Under the pieces are notes generated by a model. The model did not search any database and was not told the origin of the DNA. It was given only the letters and a program-made list of their open reading frames with translations. From Photorhabdus heterorhabditis (GTDB taxonomy: Bacteria > Pseudomonadota > Gammaproteobacteria > Enterobacterales > Enterobacteriaceae), in contig NZ_RCWA01000036.1 of the NCBI RefSeq assembly GCF_018448905.1, positions 1 to 47,740 on the forward strand: a stretch of 47,740 bases of DNA, in the 5' to 3' direction. Positions 9,202 through 18,966 of this stretch are shown here, in pieces (within the stretch, counting starts at the first letter, position 1; every line of letters begins with the position of its first letter). Made by a program: the position numbers and the translations under genes.

Positions 9202-9211
9202 TACCTGCGCG

Positions 9212-12046
9212 TTATACTTTTTTCTGCAATATAGGTTTCAGGAAACGGGCGGTATGTGATTTTTCACATTCGGCTACCTCTTCTGGGGTGCCAGAAACCA
9301 GAATTTCGCCGCCGCCGCTACCTCCTTCAGGACCAAGATCAATGATCCAGTCAGCGGTTTTAATAACATCAAGGTTGTGCTCAATAACCACAATAGTATT
9401 TCCTTGAGCGCGTAACTGATGCAAAACCGCCAGCAATTGCTGGATATCAGCAAAATGCAAACCTGTTGTTGGTTCATCAAGAATATATAATGTCTGTCCA
9501 GTTCCGCGTTTGGATAACTCGCGTGCTAGTTTTACTCGCTGAGCTTCACCACCTGATAACGTTGTTGCTGATTGCCCCAGACGAATGTAGGAAAGACCAA
9601 CATCCATTAATGTTTGCAGTTTACGAGCCAAAGCCGGAACAGCATCAAAGAATTCACGAGCTTCTTCGATAGTCATATTCAGCACTTCATTGATATTCTT
9701 GCCTTTATATTTTATTTCCAATGTTTCACGGTTATAACGCTTACCTTTACATTGATCGCAAGGTACATAAATATCAGGTAGGAAGTGCATTTCTACTTTA
9801 ATCACGCCATCACCCTGACAAGCTTCACAGCGTCCACCTTTAACGTTAAAACTGAATCGTCCAAGTGTATAACCACGGGTACGGGATTCCGGTACGCCAG
9901 AAAATAATTCACGGACTGGCGTGAATACGCCGGTGTAAGTTGCTGGGTTAGAACGGGGAGTTCGGCCTATCGGACTCTGGTCAATATCAATCACTTTATC
10001 GAAATGTTCCAGCCCCTGAATATCAACATAAGGAGCGGGGTTGATATTGGTCGCACCATTTAACTGACGTTGTGCAATGGGGAATAGCGTATCATTTATT
10101 AGCGTCGATTTACCGGAGCCAGAAACCCCGGTAATACAAGTGAATAACCCGACTGGCAGATTGAACATCACATTTTTCAGGTTATTACCTTTGGCACCAA
10201 TCAGTTTCAGTATCTTTTCCGGATCTGCCGGAATACGCTTTTCTGGAATCGCAATTTCTCGTTCACCACTCAGGAACTTACCTGTCAGTGAATCTTTACT
10301 CACCATGATATCTTTAACTGTGCCTTCTGCGACGATTTCGCCACCATGCACACCGGCACCGGGGCCGATATCAATGATATGGTCGGCAGCGCGGATTGCA
10401 TCTTCATCATGTTCAACCACAATCACGGTATTTCCCAAGTTGCGCAAGTGGATCAGTGTCTCCAGCAAGCGTTCATTATCCCGCTGATGCAATCCGATAG
10501 AAGGTTCATCAAGTACATACATCACTCCCACCAGACCGGCACCAATTTGGCTGGCAAGGCGGATACGTTGAGCTTCACCACCGGACAGCGTTTCGGCAGA
10601 ACGGGAAAGTGTCAGATAATTCAGACCAACATTAACCAGAAATTTCAGACGGTCGCGGATCTCTTTCAGTACTTTCTCAGCGATTTGTGCACGTTGACCG
10701 CTGAGTTTGAGATTTTGGAAGAAGTTCATCGCATGGCCGATACTGAAATCTGAAATCTCCGGCAGGGTTGTATTCTCGATAAATACGTAACGTGCTTCTT
10801 TGCGCAAGCGGGTTCCGTGGCAGGAGATACATGAGCGATTACTAATATATTTTGCCAGTTCTTCACGAACAGCAATGGATTCCGTTTCTTTATAGCGGCG
10901 TTCCATATTATGCAGTACACCCTCGAACGGATGGTTGCGTACTGTGGTATCGCCACGGTCATTGATGTATTTAAATTCGATAGATTGTTTACCAGAACCG
11001 TACAACACCACTTTCTGAATACTGCTGCTCAGGGAGTTGAAAGATGCTTCAATATCGAATTTATAATGTTCTGCCAGTGAACATAGCATCTGGAAATAGT
11101 AGAAATTACGGCGATCCCAGCCACGAATCGCACCACCGGCGAGAGAGATATCACCATTCTGAATCACTCTGTCAGGATCGAAAAATTGCTGAATGCCTAA
11201 ACCATCACAAGTTGGGCAAGCACCGGCTGGGTTGTTAAAAGAGAACAAGCGAGGTTCCAGTTCACTCATACTGTAGCCACATGTTGGACACGCAAAGTTG
11301 GCGGAGAAAATCAGTTCCTCAGCCTGAGCGTCATCCATATCGGCGACAATGGCTGTACCGCCTGAAAGCTCCAGAGCGGTTTCAAAAGATTCCGCCAGAC
11401 GTTGCGCCAGATCGGCGCGAACTTTAAAACGATCAATGACCACTTCAATGGTGTGTTTCTTCTGTAATTCCAGTTTTGGTGGATCGGATAAATCACAGAC
11501 CTCGCCATCAATGCGCGCGCGGATGTAACCTTGTGCTGCCAGATTATCCAGTAATTTAGTGTGTTCGCCTTTGCGCTCTTTTACAATCGGTGCCAGCAGC
11601 ATCAAGCGATTACCTTCTGGCAGTGCTAATACATTATCTACCATTTGGCTAACAGTCTGAGCTGTCAATGGAATATCGTGATCAGGGCAGCGAGGTTCAC
11701 CTACTCGGGCAAACAGCAAACGTAGATAATCATGGATTTCGGTAATTGTCCCCACGGTTGAACGTGGGTTGTGGGAAGTGGATTTTTGCTCAATGGAAAT
11801 GGCCGGGGATAATCCTTCAATATGATCAACATCGGGTTTCTCCATCAGTGACAGAAACTGGCGCGCATAAGCTGAAAGCGATTCAACATAACGGCGCTGC
11901 CCTTCTGCATAAAGGGTGTCAAATGCTAGAGAAGACTTACCTGAGCCGGACAAACCCGTGATAACGATCAGCTTGTCTCGGGGAATTATCAGATTGATAT
12001 TTTTGAGATTATGGGTGCGTGCGCCCCGAACTTCGATGTTATCCAT
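9212..12046 (-). CDS. uvrA: Excinuclease ABC subunit A (UvrA)
   Basis: The 944-residue product (E. coli 940) is the damage-sensing ATPase of nucleotide excision repair. It forms UvrA2B and is then displaced as UvrC cuts. Two ABC modules are visible: Walker [10 protein letters not shown] at 31-39 (Lys37) and a second, [12 protein letters not shown], near 645. There are two signature motifs, [13 protein letters not shown] and [15 protein letters not shown]. Zinc-finger cysteine pairs occur at [10 protein letters not shown] ... [14 protein letters not shown] and CEACQGDG ... [10 protein letters not shown]. It is divergent from ssb around a LexA-type box, as in E. coli, which implies SOS induction. 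Confidence 0.98.
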   Translation of the reverse strand: MDNIEVRGARTHNLKNINLIIPRDKLIVITGLSGSGKSSLAFDTLYAEGQRRYVESLSAYARQFLSLMEKPDVDHIEGLSPAISIEQKSTSHNPRSTVGTITEIHDYLRLLFARVGEPRCPDHDIPLTAQTVSQMVDNVLALPEGNRLMLLAPIVKERKGEHTKLLDNLAAQGYIRARIDGEVCDLSDPPKLELQKKHTIEVVIDRFKVRADLAQRLAESFETALELSGGTAIVADMDDAQAEELIFSANFACPTCGYSMSELEPRLFSFNNPAGACPTCDGLGIQQFFDPDRVIQNGDISLAGGAIRGWDRRNFYYFQMLCSLAEHYKFDIEASFNSLSSSIQKVVLYGSGKQSIEFKYINDRGDTTVRNHPFEGVLHNMERRYKETESIAVREELAKYISNRSCISCHGTRLRKEARYVFIENTTLPEISDFSIGHAMNFFQNLKLSGQRAQIAEKVLKEIRDRLKFLVNVGLNYLTLSRSAETLSGGEAQRIRLASQIGAGLVGVMYVLDEPSIGLHQRDNERLLETLIHLRNLGNTVIVVEHDEDAIRAADHIIDIGPGAGVHGGEIVAEGTVKDIMVSKDSLTGKFLSGEREIAIPEKRIPADPEKILKLIGAKGNNLKNVMFNLPVGLFTCITGVSGSGKSTLINDTLFPIAQRQLNGATNINPAPYVDIQGLEHFDKVIDIDQSPIGRTPRSNPATYTGVFTPVRELFSGVPESRTRGYTLGRFSFNVKGGRCEACQGDGVIKVEMHFLPDIYVPCDQCKGKRYNRETLEIKYKGKNINEVLNMTIEEAREFFDAVPALARKLQTLMDVGLSYIRLGQSATTLSGGEAQRVKLARELSKRGTGQTLYILDEPTTGLHFADIQQLLAVLHQLRAQGNTIVVIEHNLDVIKTADWIIDLGPEGGSGGGEILVSGTPEEVAECEKSHTARFLKPILQKKV

Positions 12047-12076
12047 GAACTATTTCCCGGATGATTCATACGTGCA

Positions 12077-12203
12077 TATACCCGTCATCTTTCAAGTTGC
12101 CTCTTTGTTGGCTGCACTCGCTCACCCTGGTCACAGAGTTTGCTATGCTCCCGGGGATTCACTCCTTTGCCGCCGCGATGCATCTTGAAATCCATAGGGT
12201 ATA
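12077..12203 (-). repeat. ERIC-type repeat (full length, 127 bp) between uvrA and ssb
   Basis: Complete element in the opposite orientation to the copy at 932. It starts TATACCCGTCATCTTTCAAG, has the GGTCACAGAG ... CTCCCGGGGATTC centre, and ends CATCTTGAAATCCATAGGGT then ATA. It lies between the uvrA start and the LexA box, so it is transcribed as part of the uvrA leader unless uvrA has a promoter inside or beyond it. Confidence 0.92.
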
Positions 12204-12235
12204 TAATAATAAGTGAGTTATTATTACACAGAGTT

Positions 12236-12255
12236 GACTGATTAGATATACAGTA
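12236..12255. promoter_or_regulatory. LexA (SOS) box shared by uvrA and ssb
   Basis: Read on the minus strand the site is TACTGTATATCTAATCAGTC. It fits CTGT-N8-(A/T)CAG and is nearly identical to the E. coli uvrA/ssb box as I recall it (TACTGTATATTCATTCAGGT). It lies about 190 bases before uvrA and 150 before ssb, in the divergent promoter region, so DNA damage should induce at least uvrA. Confidence 0.8.
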
Positions 12256-12405
12256 TTTAAGTGAAATAATGTAATAAGTACAGTATGAAAGTACGGTAAG
12301 CTTCGCAAAGTCCACTTTAAAGTGGTCACGTTTCATTTTTAGCGTCGCATGTTAAACTGCGTTGCTTAATAATTGTAGAAATTCATTTCATCAGGAGTAT
12401 TCCCA

Positions 12406-12951
12406 ATGGCCAGCAGAGGCATAAACAAAGTTATTCTAATTGGTAATCTGGGGCAGGACCCTGAAGTCCGCTACATGCCAAACGGCGGCGCAGTTACCAA
12501 CATTACTCTGGCGACTTCTGAAAGCTGGCGCGATAAACAAACCGGCGAGATGAAAGAGAAGACTGAATGGCACCGGGTGGTTTTATTCGGCAAACTGGCA
12601 GAAGTTGCGGGTGAATACCTGCGTAAAGGCTCGCAGGTTTATATTGAAGGTTCCCTGCAAACTCGCAAATGGCAGGATCAGAACGGCCAGGATCGTTACA
12701 CCACTGAAGTTGTGGTAAACATGGGTGGTACCATGCAAATGTTGGGTGGCCGCGCTGGTGGTAATTTCCAGGAGGGGCAACCACAAGGGGGAAGTTGGGG
12801 ACAGCCACAGCAACCACAATCACAGCAGCCACAATCACAACCACAACAGGCTCAGCAGTTCAGCGGCGGCGCTACTTCTCGTCCAGCTCAATCCTTTGCT
12901 CCACAGAGCAATGAGCCGCCAATGGATTTTGATGATGATATTCCTTTTTAG
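12406..12951 (+). CDS. ssb: Single-stranded DNA-binding protein
   Basis: The 181-residue product is a homotetrameric protein that coats single-stranded DNA in replication, repair and recombination. The OB fold spans about 1-112 ([20 protein letters not shown] at the start; [12 protein letters not shown] within). A Gly/Gln/Pro/Ser-rich disordered linker follows at 115-165, with several CAA/CAG-coded glutamine runs. The acidic tip MDFDDDIPF is the docking peptide for PriA, RecQ, ExoI, Pol III chi and others. The start follows an AGGAG ribosome-binding site. It is divergent from uvrA and followed by a strong terminator. Confidence 0.98.
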   Translation: MASRGINKVILIGNLGQDPEVRYMPNGGAVTNITLATSESWRDKQTGEMKEKTEWHRVVLFGKLAEVAGEYLRKGSQVYIEGSLQTRKWQDQNGQDRYTTEVVVNMGGTMQMLGGRAGGNFQEGQPQGGSWGQPQQPQSQQPQSQPQQAQQFSGGATSRPAQSFAPQSNEPPMDFDDDIPF

Positions 12952-12990
12952 GATTTACCTAAGAGTAAAAGTGTAAATTTACGAGAATAA

Positions 12991-13015
12991 GCCTCTGTTT
13001 TTGCAGAGGCTTTTT
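12991..13015 (+). terminator. Rho-independent terminator of ssb
   Basis: GCCTCTG TTTTTG CAGAGGC followed by TTTTTAT: a perfect seven-base-pair stem, short loop and T tract, 40 bases after the ssb stop. It could also partly terminate fghA transcripts arriving from the other side. Confidence 0.9.
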
Positions 13016-13028
13016 ATCTGAACTCGTA

Positions 13029-13871
13029 TTAAATTGACTGGATAGCCACTAGGGTATTGGCATGATACGCGATATGTTCGCCGATAAAACTGGCGACGAA
13101 ATAGTAGCTATGGTCATAGCCGGTGCGTAGGTTTAGTGTGTAGGGATGTCCTGTCCTTTCGCATATATCTTTTAGTCGTTCAGGGCGCAACTGTTCTTCA
13201 ATAAACGGGTCATCGGTACCGATATCAATTAACACATGCAATGGTTCAGTGCTATTGGCTAGCAGCTCGACTGTATCATAGGTTTTCCATGTGTCACGAT
13301 CTTCGCCCAAGTAAGCGCGAAAAGCTTTTTCTCCCCAAGGAACCTGAGAGGGCGCAACGATCGGTGAAAAGGCCGATGCACTGCGGTAACGATCTGGATT
13401 ACGTAGAGCTATCATCAGTGCTCCGTGGCCGCCCATAGAATGACCACTGATGGTCCTAGCGGTTGTTGCCGGAAAATGTGCTTCGATCAGGGCCGGTAGC
13501 TCTGACACCACATAATCGTACATGCGGTAGTGCGTCGCCCAAGGTTGCTGTGTCGCGTTGAGGTAAAAACCGGCTCCCTGACCCAAATCATAAGCGTTAT
13601 CATCCGCAATTTTTTCACCGCGCGGGCTGGTATCCGGGGCGACAAGGATAATACTCTGTTCGGCAGCGTAACGTTGAGCACCGGCTTTAGTGATGAAATT
13701 CTGCTCATTGCATGTTAAGCCTGAGAGCCAGTACAGCACCGGTAATTTCTGATGTTCAGCTTGAGGAGGAAGGTAGACAGCAAAATTCATGGTACAGCCA
13801 AGTACAGCCGATTCGTGCTGATAAACATCCTGCCATCCTCCAAAACAAGCGTGGTGTTCAATTCTCTCCAT
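13029..13871 (-). CDS. fghA: S-formylglutathione hydrolase (FrmB/YeiG family)
   Basis: 280 residues (E. coli FrmB and YeiG are 277-278). It hydrolyses S-formylglutathione to formate and glutathione, the last step of glutathione-dependent formaldehyde removal. The alpha/beta-hydrolase fold has the nucleophile elbow GHSMGGHG (Ser145), an acidic residue near Asp221 in DIGTDDPFIE, and catalytic His254 in GYDHSYYF. The family oxyanion segment YWLSGLTCNEQNF is present (48-59). It follows frmA by 88 bases on the same strand, so the two form a formaldehyde-detoxification operon. Whether it is nearer FrmB or YeiG cannot be settled by eye. Confidence 0.93.
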   Translation of the reverse strand: MERIEHHACFGGWQDVYQHESAVLGCTMNFAVYLPPQAEHQKLPVLYWLSGLTCNEQNFITKAGAQRYAAEQSIILVAPDTSPRGEKIADDNAYDLGQGAGFYLNATQQPWATHYRMYDYVVSELPALIEAHFPATTARTISGHSMGGHGALMIALRNPDRYRSASAFSPIVAPSQVPWGEKAFRAYLGEDRDTWKTYDTVELLANSTEPLHVLIDIGTDDPFIEEQLRPERLKDICERTGHPYTLNLRTGYDHSYYFVASFIGEHIAYHANTLVAIQSI

Positions 13872-13959
13872 TCTTTTTCCTCTGTAAAACTTACCGGTTC
13901 ACTCATTTCACGTTAAAAACCGTCTGCTACAGCACGGTTTTTAACTCCTGTAAAACAGT

Positions 13960-15262
<1,303 letters not shown>

Positions 15263-15297
15263 AAAACAAGTATCTCCTGAATAGTCGGGGATGTATA

Positions 15298-15424
15298 TAT
15301 ACTCGTTATCTTTCAAGTTGCCTCTTTGTTGGCTGCACTCACTCACCCCGGTCACAGAGTTATCTATGTTCCCGGGGATTCGCTCCTTTGCCGTCGCGAT
15401 CCATCTTGAAATCTATTGGGTCTA
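15298..15424 (-). repeat. ERIC-type repeat (full length, 127 bp) upstream of the frmR remnant
   Basis: Minus-orientation copy beginning TATACTCGTTATCTTTCAAG and ending CATCTTGAAATCTATTGGGT then CTA. It has the same length as the uvrA-ssb copy and very similar sequence through the centre. It lies where the frmR promoter would be expected and may have displaced it. Confidence 0.92.
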
Positions 15425-15857
15425 GCGTGTGGTGAAATATGGATTTAGATCGCACTATTGAGTCTATTTGTTTTTTAATTCTGTATCCTGTTCTGATAAA
15501 TATTTACCTATTTTTTCAGTGAACCTTAGTTTAAATTAATAGGAATAAACGAGATGAGTTATTCACATTATATGATTGAGAATTCATTGATCTTATTATT
15601 AAGGCAAAATCCTTGATTGATTTTAGTATTAATTTTGGCAGGGATTTAGCTTTGGTTGAAAAATGATGATAAAAATTTGGTGATTATCATGTTTAATTTA
15701 GATATTTAAATTAGTAAATTATTTATATAAAAATTGCTATAAATTAAAGGTTTATTTCTTGGGTTTTATAATTAAATTTGTTGAAATGAATTTTTCCACG
15801 GATGTCTATGAAATAGATAAGCTTTATTTTAGACAAGGAGAATGGGGGGTGTTATAA
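15425..15857. other. Gene-free AT-rich spacer
   Basis: About 430 bases, strongly AT-rich, between the ERIC element and the terminator of the 111-residue gene. The only short frame with a plausible ribosome-binding site (AGGAATAAACG before the ATG at 15554) encodes about 20 residues. I would not call it a gene. Confidence 0.5.
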
Positions 15858-15877
15858 GGCTCTGCATAAGCAGAGCC
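15858..15877 (-). terminator. Hairpin terminator of the 111-residue gene
   Basis: GGCTCTGC (15858-15865), four-base loop, GCAGAGCC (15870-15877), lying just beyond the stop of the minus-strand gene and followed on that strand by TTATAAC. The stem is a perfect eight base pairs; the T tract is short. Confidence 0.7.
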
Positions 15878-15885
15878 TATATGTA

Positions 15886-16221
15886 TTACTGCGTAACATC
15901 GATCAAACCGAGATCATTATTTAATGTTGTGCCACTAATCATATAGTTGGCAATCGCTTGGCTTCCTTTTTTGTATGAAAAAACTTGATGAGCTTCATTA
16001 TCACGACCCCATACTACAAATACATGCATATAAACCGTCGCGCCATCAGGAACGCCAAGATCGCCTGGGTCAATGGTTTTTGTTACTCCAAGAGTAATGT
16101 CATCACTTTGTTTACTTAAATACTTTTCGCCATCAGAATCAATATAACTAAACAGAATTCTGGCAACAAATCCGCCTGAATTTTTTAGGCTCATTTGTCC
16201 AATTTGTTGAAATTCCATCAT
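15886..16221 (-). CDS. Unrecognised 111-residue beta-rich protein
   Basis: Not recognised with confidence. The protein has no cysteine, no signal peptide and no membrane segment. It looks all-beta: alternating strands SGGFVARILFSYID, ITLGVTKTIDPGDLGV, ATVYMHVFVVWG, and a C-terminal block ANYMISGTTLNNDLGLI that reads like a family signature. The N-terminus (MEFQQIGQMSLKNSGGFV) suggests a single compact beta-sandwich. A second Met at codon 2 is an equally good start; an AAGAGGAAA ribosome-binding site lies just before. It stands alone, with about 590 AT-rich bases upstream and its own terminator downstream, like a separately regulated effector or accessory gene. A role as a small toxin, lectin or inclusion protein would be a guess. 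Confidence 0.75.
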   Translation of the reverse strand: MMEFQQIGQMSLKNSGGFVARILFSYIDSDGEKYLSKQSDDITLGVTKTIDPGDLGVPDGATVYMHVFVVWGRDNEAHQVFSYKKGSQAIANYMISGTTLNNDLGLIDVTQ

Positions 16222-16808
16222 AATTTCCTCTTAAGAAAAACATTAATAACATTAAGATATTCGATTGCACAAATCGTCCAAGATTTATAAAAAGTAAATA
16301 ACATCTTAAAACAACTGGGGCAAATAAATATTATGTTTATTTTAGGGGGGATAAAATTATGCTGATAAACATCAAGAATATATGATTTATTTGTTTTTAT
16401 TTTTGCAGATATTTAATATAGTTCATTATTTTTCTTTGAAATATAATTCAGTGTGATTTTTGTTTTTTATTATATAGTAACGTTTTTATATTATTTTTAT
16501 AATGCTCTTATATTGTTTTTATTAGCAATAATTTCAATGTATAATATTTTTGTTGAGAGTTTGGAATTAAATTTTTATTTTTGAATGGTTTATCCAAATA
16601 GCATTTAATATATAACTCTTTGAGTTAAGTTAATGGGAGTCTATTAGACTTCATTTATTGAGTCAGTATTAGTTGTTTGTCATTCTGGAGTATCAATCTA
16701 AAATTTTATTTTATAAAACTATAATATCATTAAATGAATTAAGAAAACGTACAATTTTTTAGGTGTTATATTGGAATATGAATAATTGAATCTTTGTAAG
16801 TAATAATA
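16222..16808. other. Gene-free, extremely AT-rich region upstream of the 111-residue gene
   Basis: About 590 bases made almost wholly of A/T runs, with no coding frame above noise on either strand. It probably contains the promoter of the minus-strand 111-residue gene. Such composition is typical of horizontally acquired DNA silenced by H-NS; that is inference. Confidence 0.5.
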
Positions 16809-16892
16809 TATACCCAATAGATTTCAAGTTGCAGGGCGGCGGCAAGGGTGCGAATCCCCGGGAGCATAGAGTTATCTATGCTCCCGGGGATT
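16809..16892 (+). repeat. Rearranged ERIC fragment ending in a perfect fold-back
   Basis: The left half is a normal ERIC (TATACCCAATAGATTTCAAG onward). The expected right half is replaced by an exact inverted copy of the centre. AATCCCCGGGAGCATAG (16853-16869) and CTATGCTCCCGGGGATT (16876-16892) form a 17-bp perfect inverted repeat around AGTTAT. The distal part of the element is missing and the DNA runs straight into a membrane-protein fragment. Confidence 0.88.
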
Positions 16893-17033
16893 GGGAGTTT
16901 GTTTGGCCCATTGCTTGCAGGTGTAGCGAGTTCAGTGGTGCTATCAGGTTTACCTATTTTACTTGTCATCATTGCGGCATTATTTCTGGTTTCGACAATG
17001 GATCGGTTTAATCCACAGAGTGATAATGGCTGA
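16893..17033 (+). pseudogene. C-terminal remnant of a membrane protein, probably an MFS transporter
   Basis: The 46 codons after the ERIC fold-back read GSLFGPLLAG, then a hydrophobic segment (VVLSGLPILLVIIAALFLVS) and a polar tail MDRFNPQSDNG before TGA. A Gly-rich GPLLAG helix followed by one last hydrophobic helix and a short cytoplasmic tail is what the final two helices of a major-facilitator transporter look like. The rest of the gene is missing, with the break exactly at the ERIC junction. Family assignment is moderate; that it is a truncated membrane protein is clearer. Confidence 0.55.
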
Positions 17034-17283
17034 AGGCTGAAGATTGTTACAGCGATAGAAGCTGGTTGTGAGCAGCAGCCAGCCCCGAGTAAATCTTATT
17101 TCTTTTCGAAGAGTGAATAAATTGAACTCTAAATAATCTCGTTAGCTATTGATTTCGACACTATGATCACTGGATAATCTTTCGCCTTAAATTCTCTCAC
17201 TGTTTTCTATTCTAAAAGCCAAACGATTGCTTTTATGATTTATTGAACCGATTGGTGCAATATTCATTAGTTGTTATTCAGTG

Positions 17284-17299
17284 AGGTAATCGTTTTCGT
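17284..17299. promoter_or_regulatory. Candidate PurR box upstream of ghxP
   Basis: AGGTAATCGTTTTCGT agrees with the PurR consensus ACGCAAACGTTTTCGT at 13 of 16 positions. It lies 50 bases before the ghxP start, where it would cover or flank the promoter. PurR repression of purine permease genes of this type is known in E. coli. Confidence 0.65.
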
Positions 17300-17348
17300 T
17301 TGATTAGGAAGTGGAAGAAGTACCATGAACATAATGCAGGGGAATAAT

Positions 17349-18695
17349 ATGTCTGGCACTCAGGCACCAGTTAAATGCAGACTGGATAAGTATTTCAAAT
17401 TGACTGAACGTGGAACAACGGTACGCCGTGAAATGCTGGCAGGACTCACAACTTTCTTGGCGATGGTTTATTCAGTCATCGTTGTACCGGGGATGTTAGG
17501 GCAGGCAGGGTTTCCCCATACGGCTGTCTTTATTGCGACTTGTTTGGTTGCCGGTTTTGGTTCTTTGTTAATGGGCCTTTGGGCTAACTTGCCGATGGCA
17601 ATTGGTTGTGCAATTTCATTGACTGCATTTACCGCTTTTAGTTTGGTTTTAGGACAGCAAATCAGTATTCCGGTTGCACTTGGTGCAGTATTCCTGATGG
17701 GGTGCTTGTTTACGGTGATTTCTGTTACTGGTATTCGTTCCTGGATTTTACGCAATATACCTATGGGTATTGCACATGGTGCAGGGATTGGTATTGGACT
17801 GTTTTTGTTACTGATTGCGTCAAACGGTGTTGGTCTGGTCATTAAGAACCCGTTGGAAGGTTTGCCTGTTGCTCTGGGGGCGTTCACCTCTTTTCCTGTG
17901 GTGATGACTTTGCTTGGGCTGGCTGTTATTTTCGGCTTGGAAAAGTTGAAAGTTCCTGGCGGTGTGCTGTTGGTGATTGTTGTGATTTCTGTTATTGGGT
18001 TGATTTTTGATCCAACGGTGAGATATCAAGGGTTCTTTAAAGTACCGAGTCTGGGTGATGATGGATTGTCCCTGATTTTTAGTATGGATATTATGGGGGC
18101 TTTACAGCCGATTGTATTACCTAGTGTGTTAGCGTTGGTAATGACCGCCGTATTTGATGCGACCGGTACAATCCGTGCGGTAGCAGGGCAAGGGAATCTG
18201 TTGGATAAAGGTGGACAGATTATTAACGGTAGTAAAGCGCTGACTGCCGATTCTGTCAGTAGTATTTTTGCCGGTGCTATCGGTGCTTCTCCGGCTGCGG
18301 TATATATTGAATCAGCCGCGGGTACCGCAGCAGGTGGTAAAACAGGTTTAACCGCAACAGTTGTCGGTATCCTGTTCCTGTTGATTTTGTTCTTTTCTCC
18401 ACTTTCATATCTTGTACCGGCATACGCGACTGCACCGGCGCTGATGTATGTTGGTCTGCTGATGTTGAGTAATATCAGGAAACTGGATTTCAATGATTTT
18501 GTTGGGGCAATGTCCGGTATGCTCTGTGCAGTCTTTATTGTTCTGACCTGCAATATTGTTACTGGTATTATGCTGGGCTTCAGCTCTTTGGTTGTTGGTC
18601 GTATCTGTTCCGGTGAATGGCGTAAATTGAATATGGGGACAGTGGTGATTACGATCGCTTTGGTAGCATTTTATGCTGGTGATTGGGCTATTTGA
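17349..18695 (+). CDS. ghxP: Guanine/hypoxanthine permease GhxP (YjcD), NCS2 AzgA-like
   Basis: Proton-coupled purine-base importer of the inner membrane. From the chosen start ([20 protein letters not shown]) it has 448 residues; E. coli YjcD has 449. Many hydrophobic segments are visible, as expected for the 14-helix AzgA fold. Family motifs include [17 protein letters not shown] near the start, [14 protein letters not shown] and [16 protein letters not shown]. The start at 17349 follows an AGGGGA ribosome-binding site and matches the family; an ATG at 17325 would add eight residues. Upstream PurR box and downstream hairpin. Its neighbour yjcE is also its neighbour in E. coli. Confidence 0.92.
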   Translation: MSGTQAPVKCRLDKYFKLTERGTTVRREMLAGLTTFLAMVYSVIVVPGMLGQAGFPHTAVFIATCLVAGFGSLLMGLWANLPMAIGCAISLTAFTAFSLVLGQQISIPVALGAVFLMGCLFTVISVTGIRSWILRNIPMGIAHGAGIGIGLFLLLIASNGVGLVIKNPLEGLPVALGAFTSFPVVMTLLGLAVIFGLEKLKVPGGVLLVIVVISVIGLIFDPTVRYQGFFKVPSLGDDGLSLIFSMDIMGALQPIVLPSVLALVMTAVFDATGTIRAVAGQGNLLDKGGQIINGSKALTADSVSSIFAGAIGASPAAVYIESAAGTAAGGKTGLTATVVGILFLLILFFSPLSYLVPAYATAPALMYVGLLMLSNIRKLDFNDFVGAMSGMLCAVFIVLTCNIVTGIMLGFSSLVVGRICSGEWRKLNMGTVVITIALVAFYAGDWAI

Positions 18696-18703
18696 TTGAT
18701 TAA

Positions 18704-18738
18704 AAAGTGCGTAAGGGGCGTCTGTGCCTGCGCACTTT
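18704..18738 (+). terminator. Hairpin after ghxP
   Basis: AAAGTGCG (18704-18711) pairs with CGCACTTT (18731-18738) around a 19-base loop, nine bases after the ghxP stop. The trailing T tract is only the TTT of the stem, so termination may be incomplete. Confidence 0.5.
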
Positions 18739-18966
18739 ACCATTTCTTGCGATTACTTTTAAATTTTCAATTATTTCACCGCTATTTATCTGATTAGTTT
18801 ACAATATTCCTGCAATTCTTTTGGATACGGCTCGGCATGTATCCACCTTTTTCGATTGATTCAGTTATTTTAGTATTAAGATTCTATTCTCACTGTTTTT
18901 GTTTTGACGGAAAGAAAAAGTCTCAATCTATATACCAATGGTTCTCAGGTAAATTGTAAGGGCAAC

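Noticed and set aside
10077-10753. Long open frames on the plus strand inside uvrA
   Set aside because: They are antisense to a strongly conserved gene and have no family features; shadows of uvrA coding bias.
15554-15616. A 20-codon frame with a fair ribosome-binding site in the AT-rich gap
   Set aside because: Too short, no recognisable product, and AT-rich DNA gives such frames by chance; could be a leader peptide but nothing supports it.
18026-18743. Antisense open frames of up to 175 codons across ghxP
   Set aside because: Explained by the codon composition of the membrane protein on the other strand; products are low-complexity and lack ribosome-binding sites.
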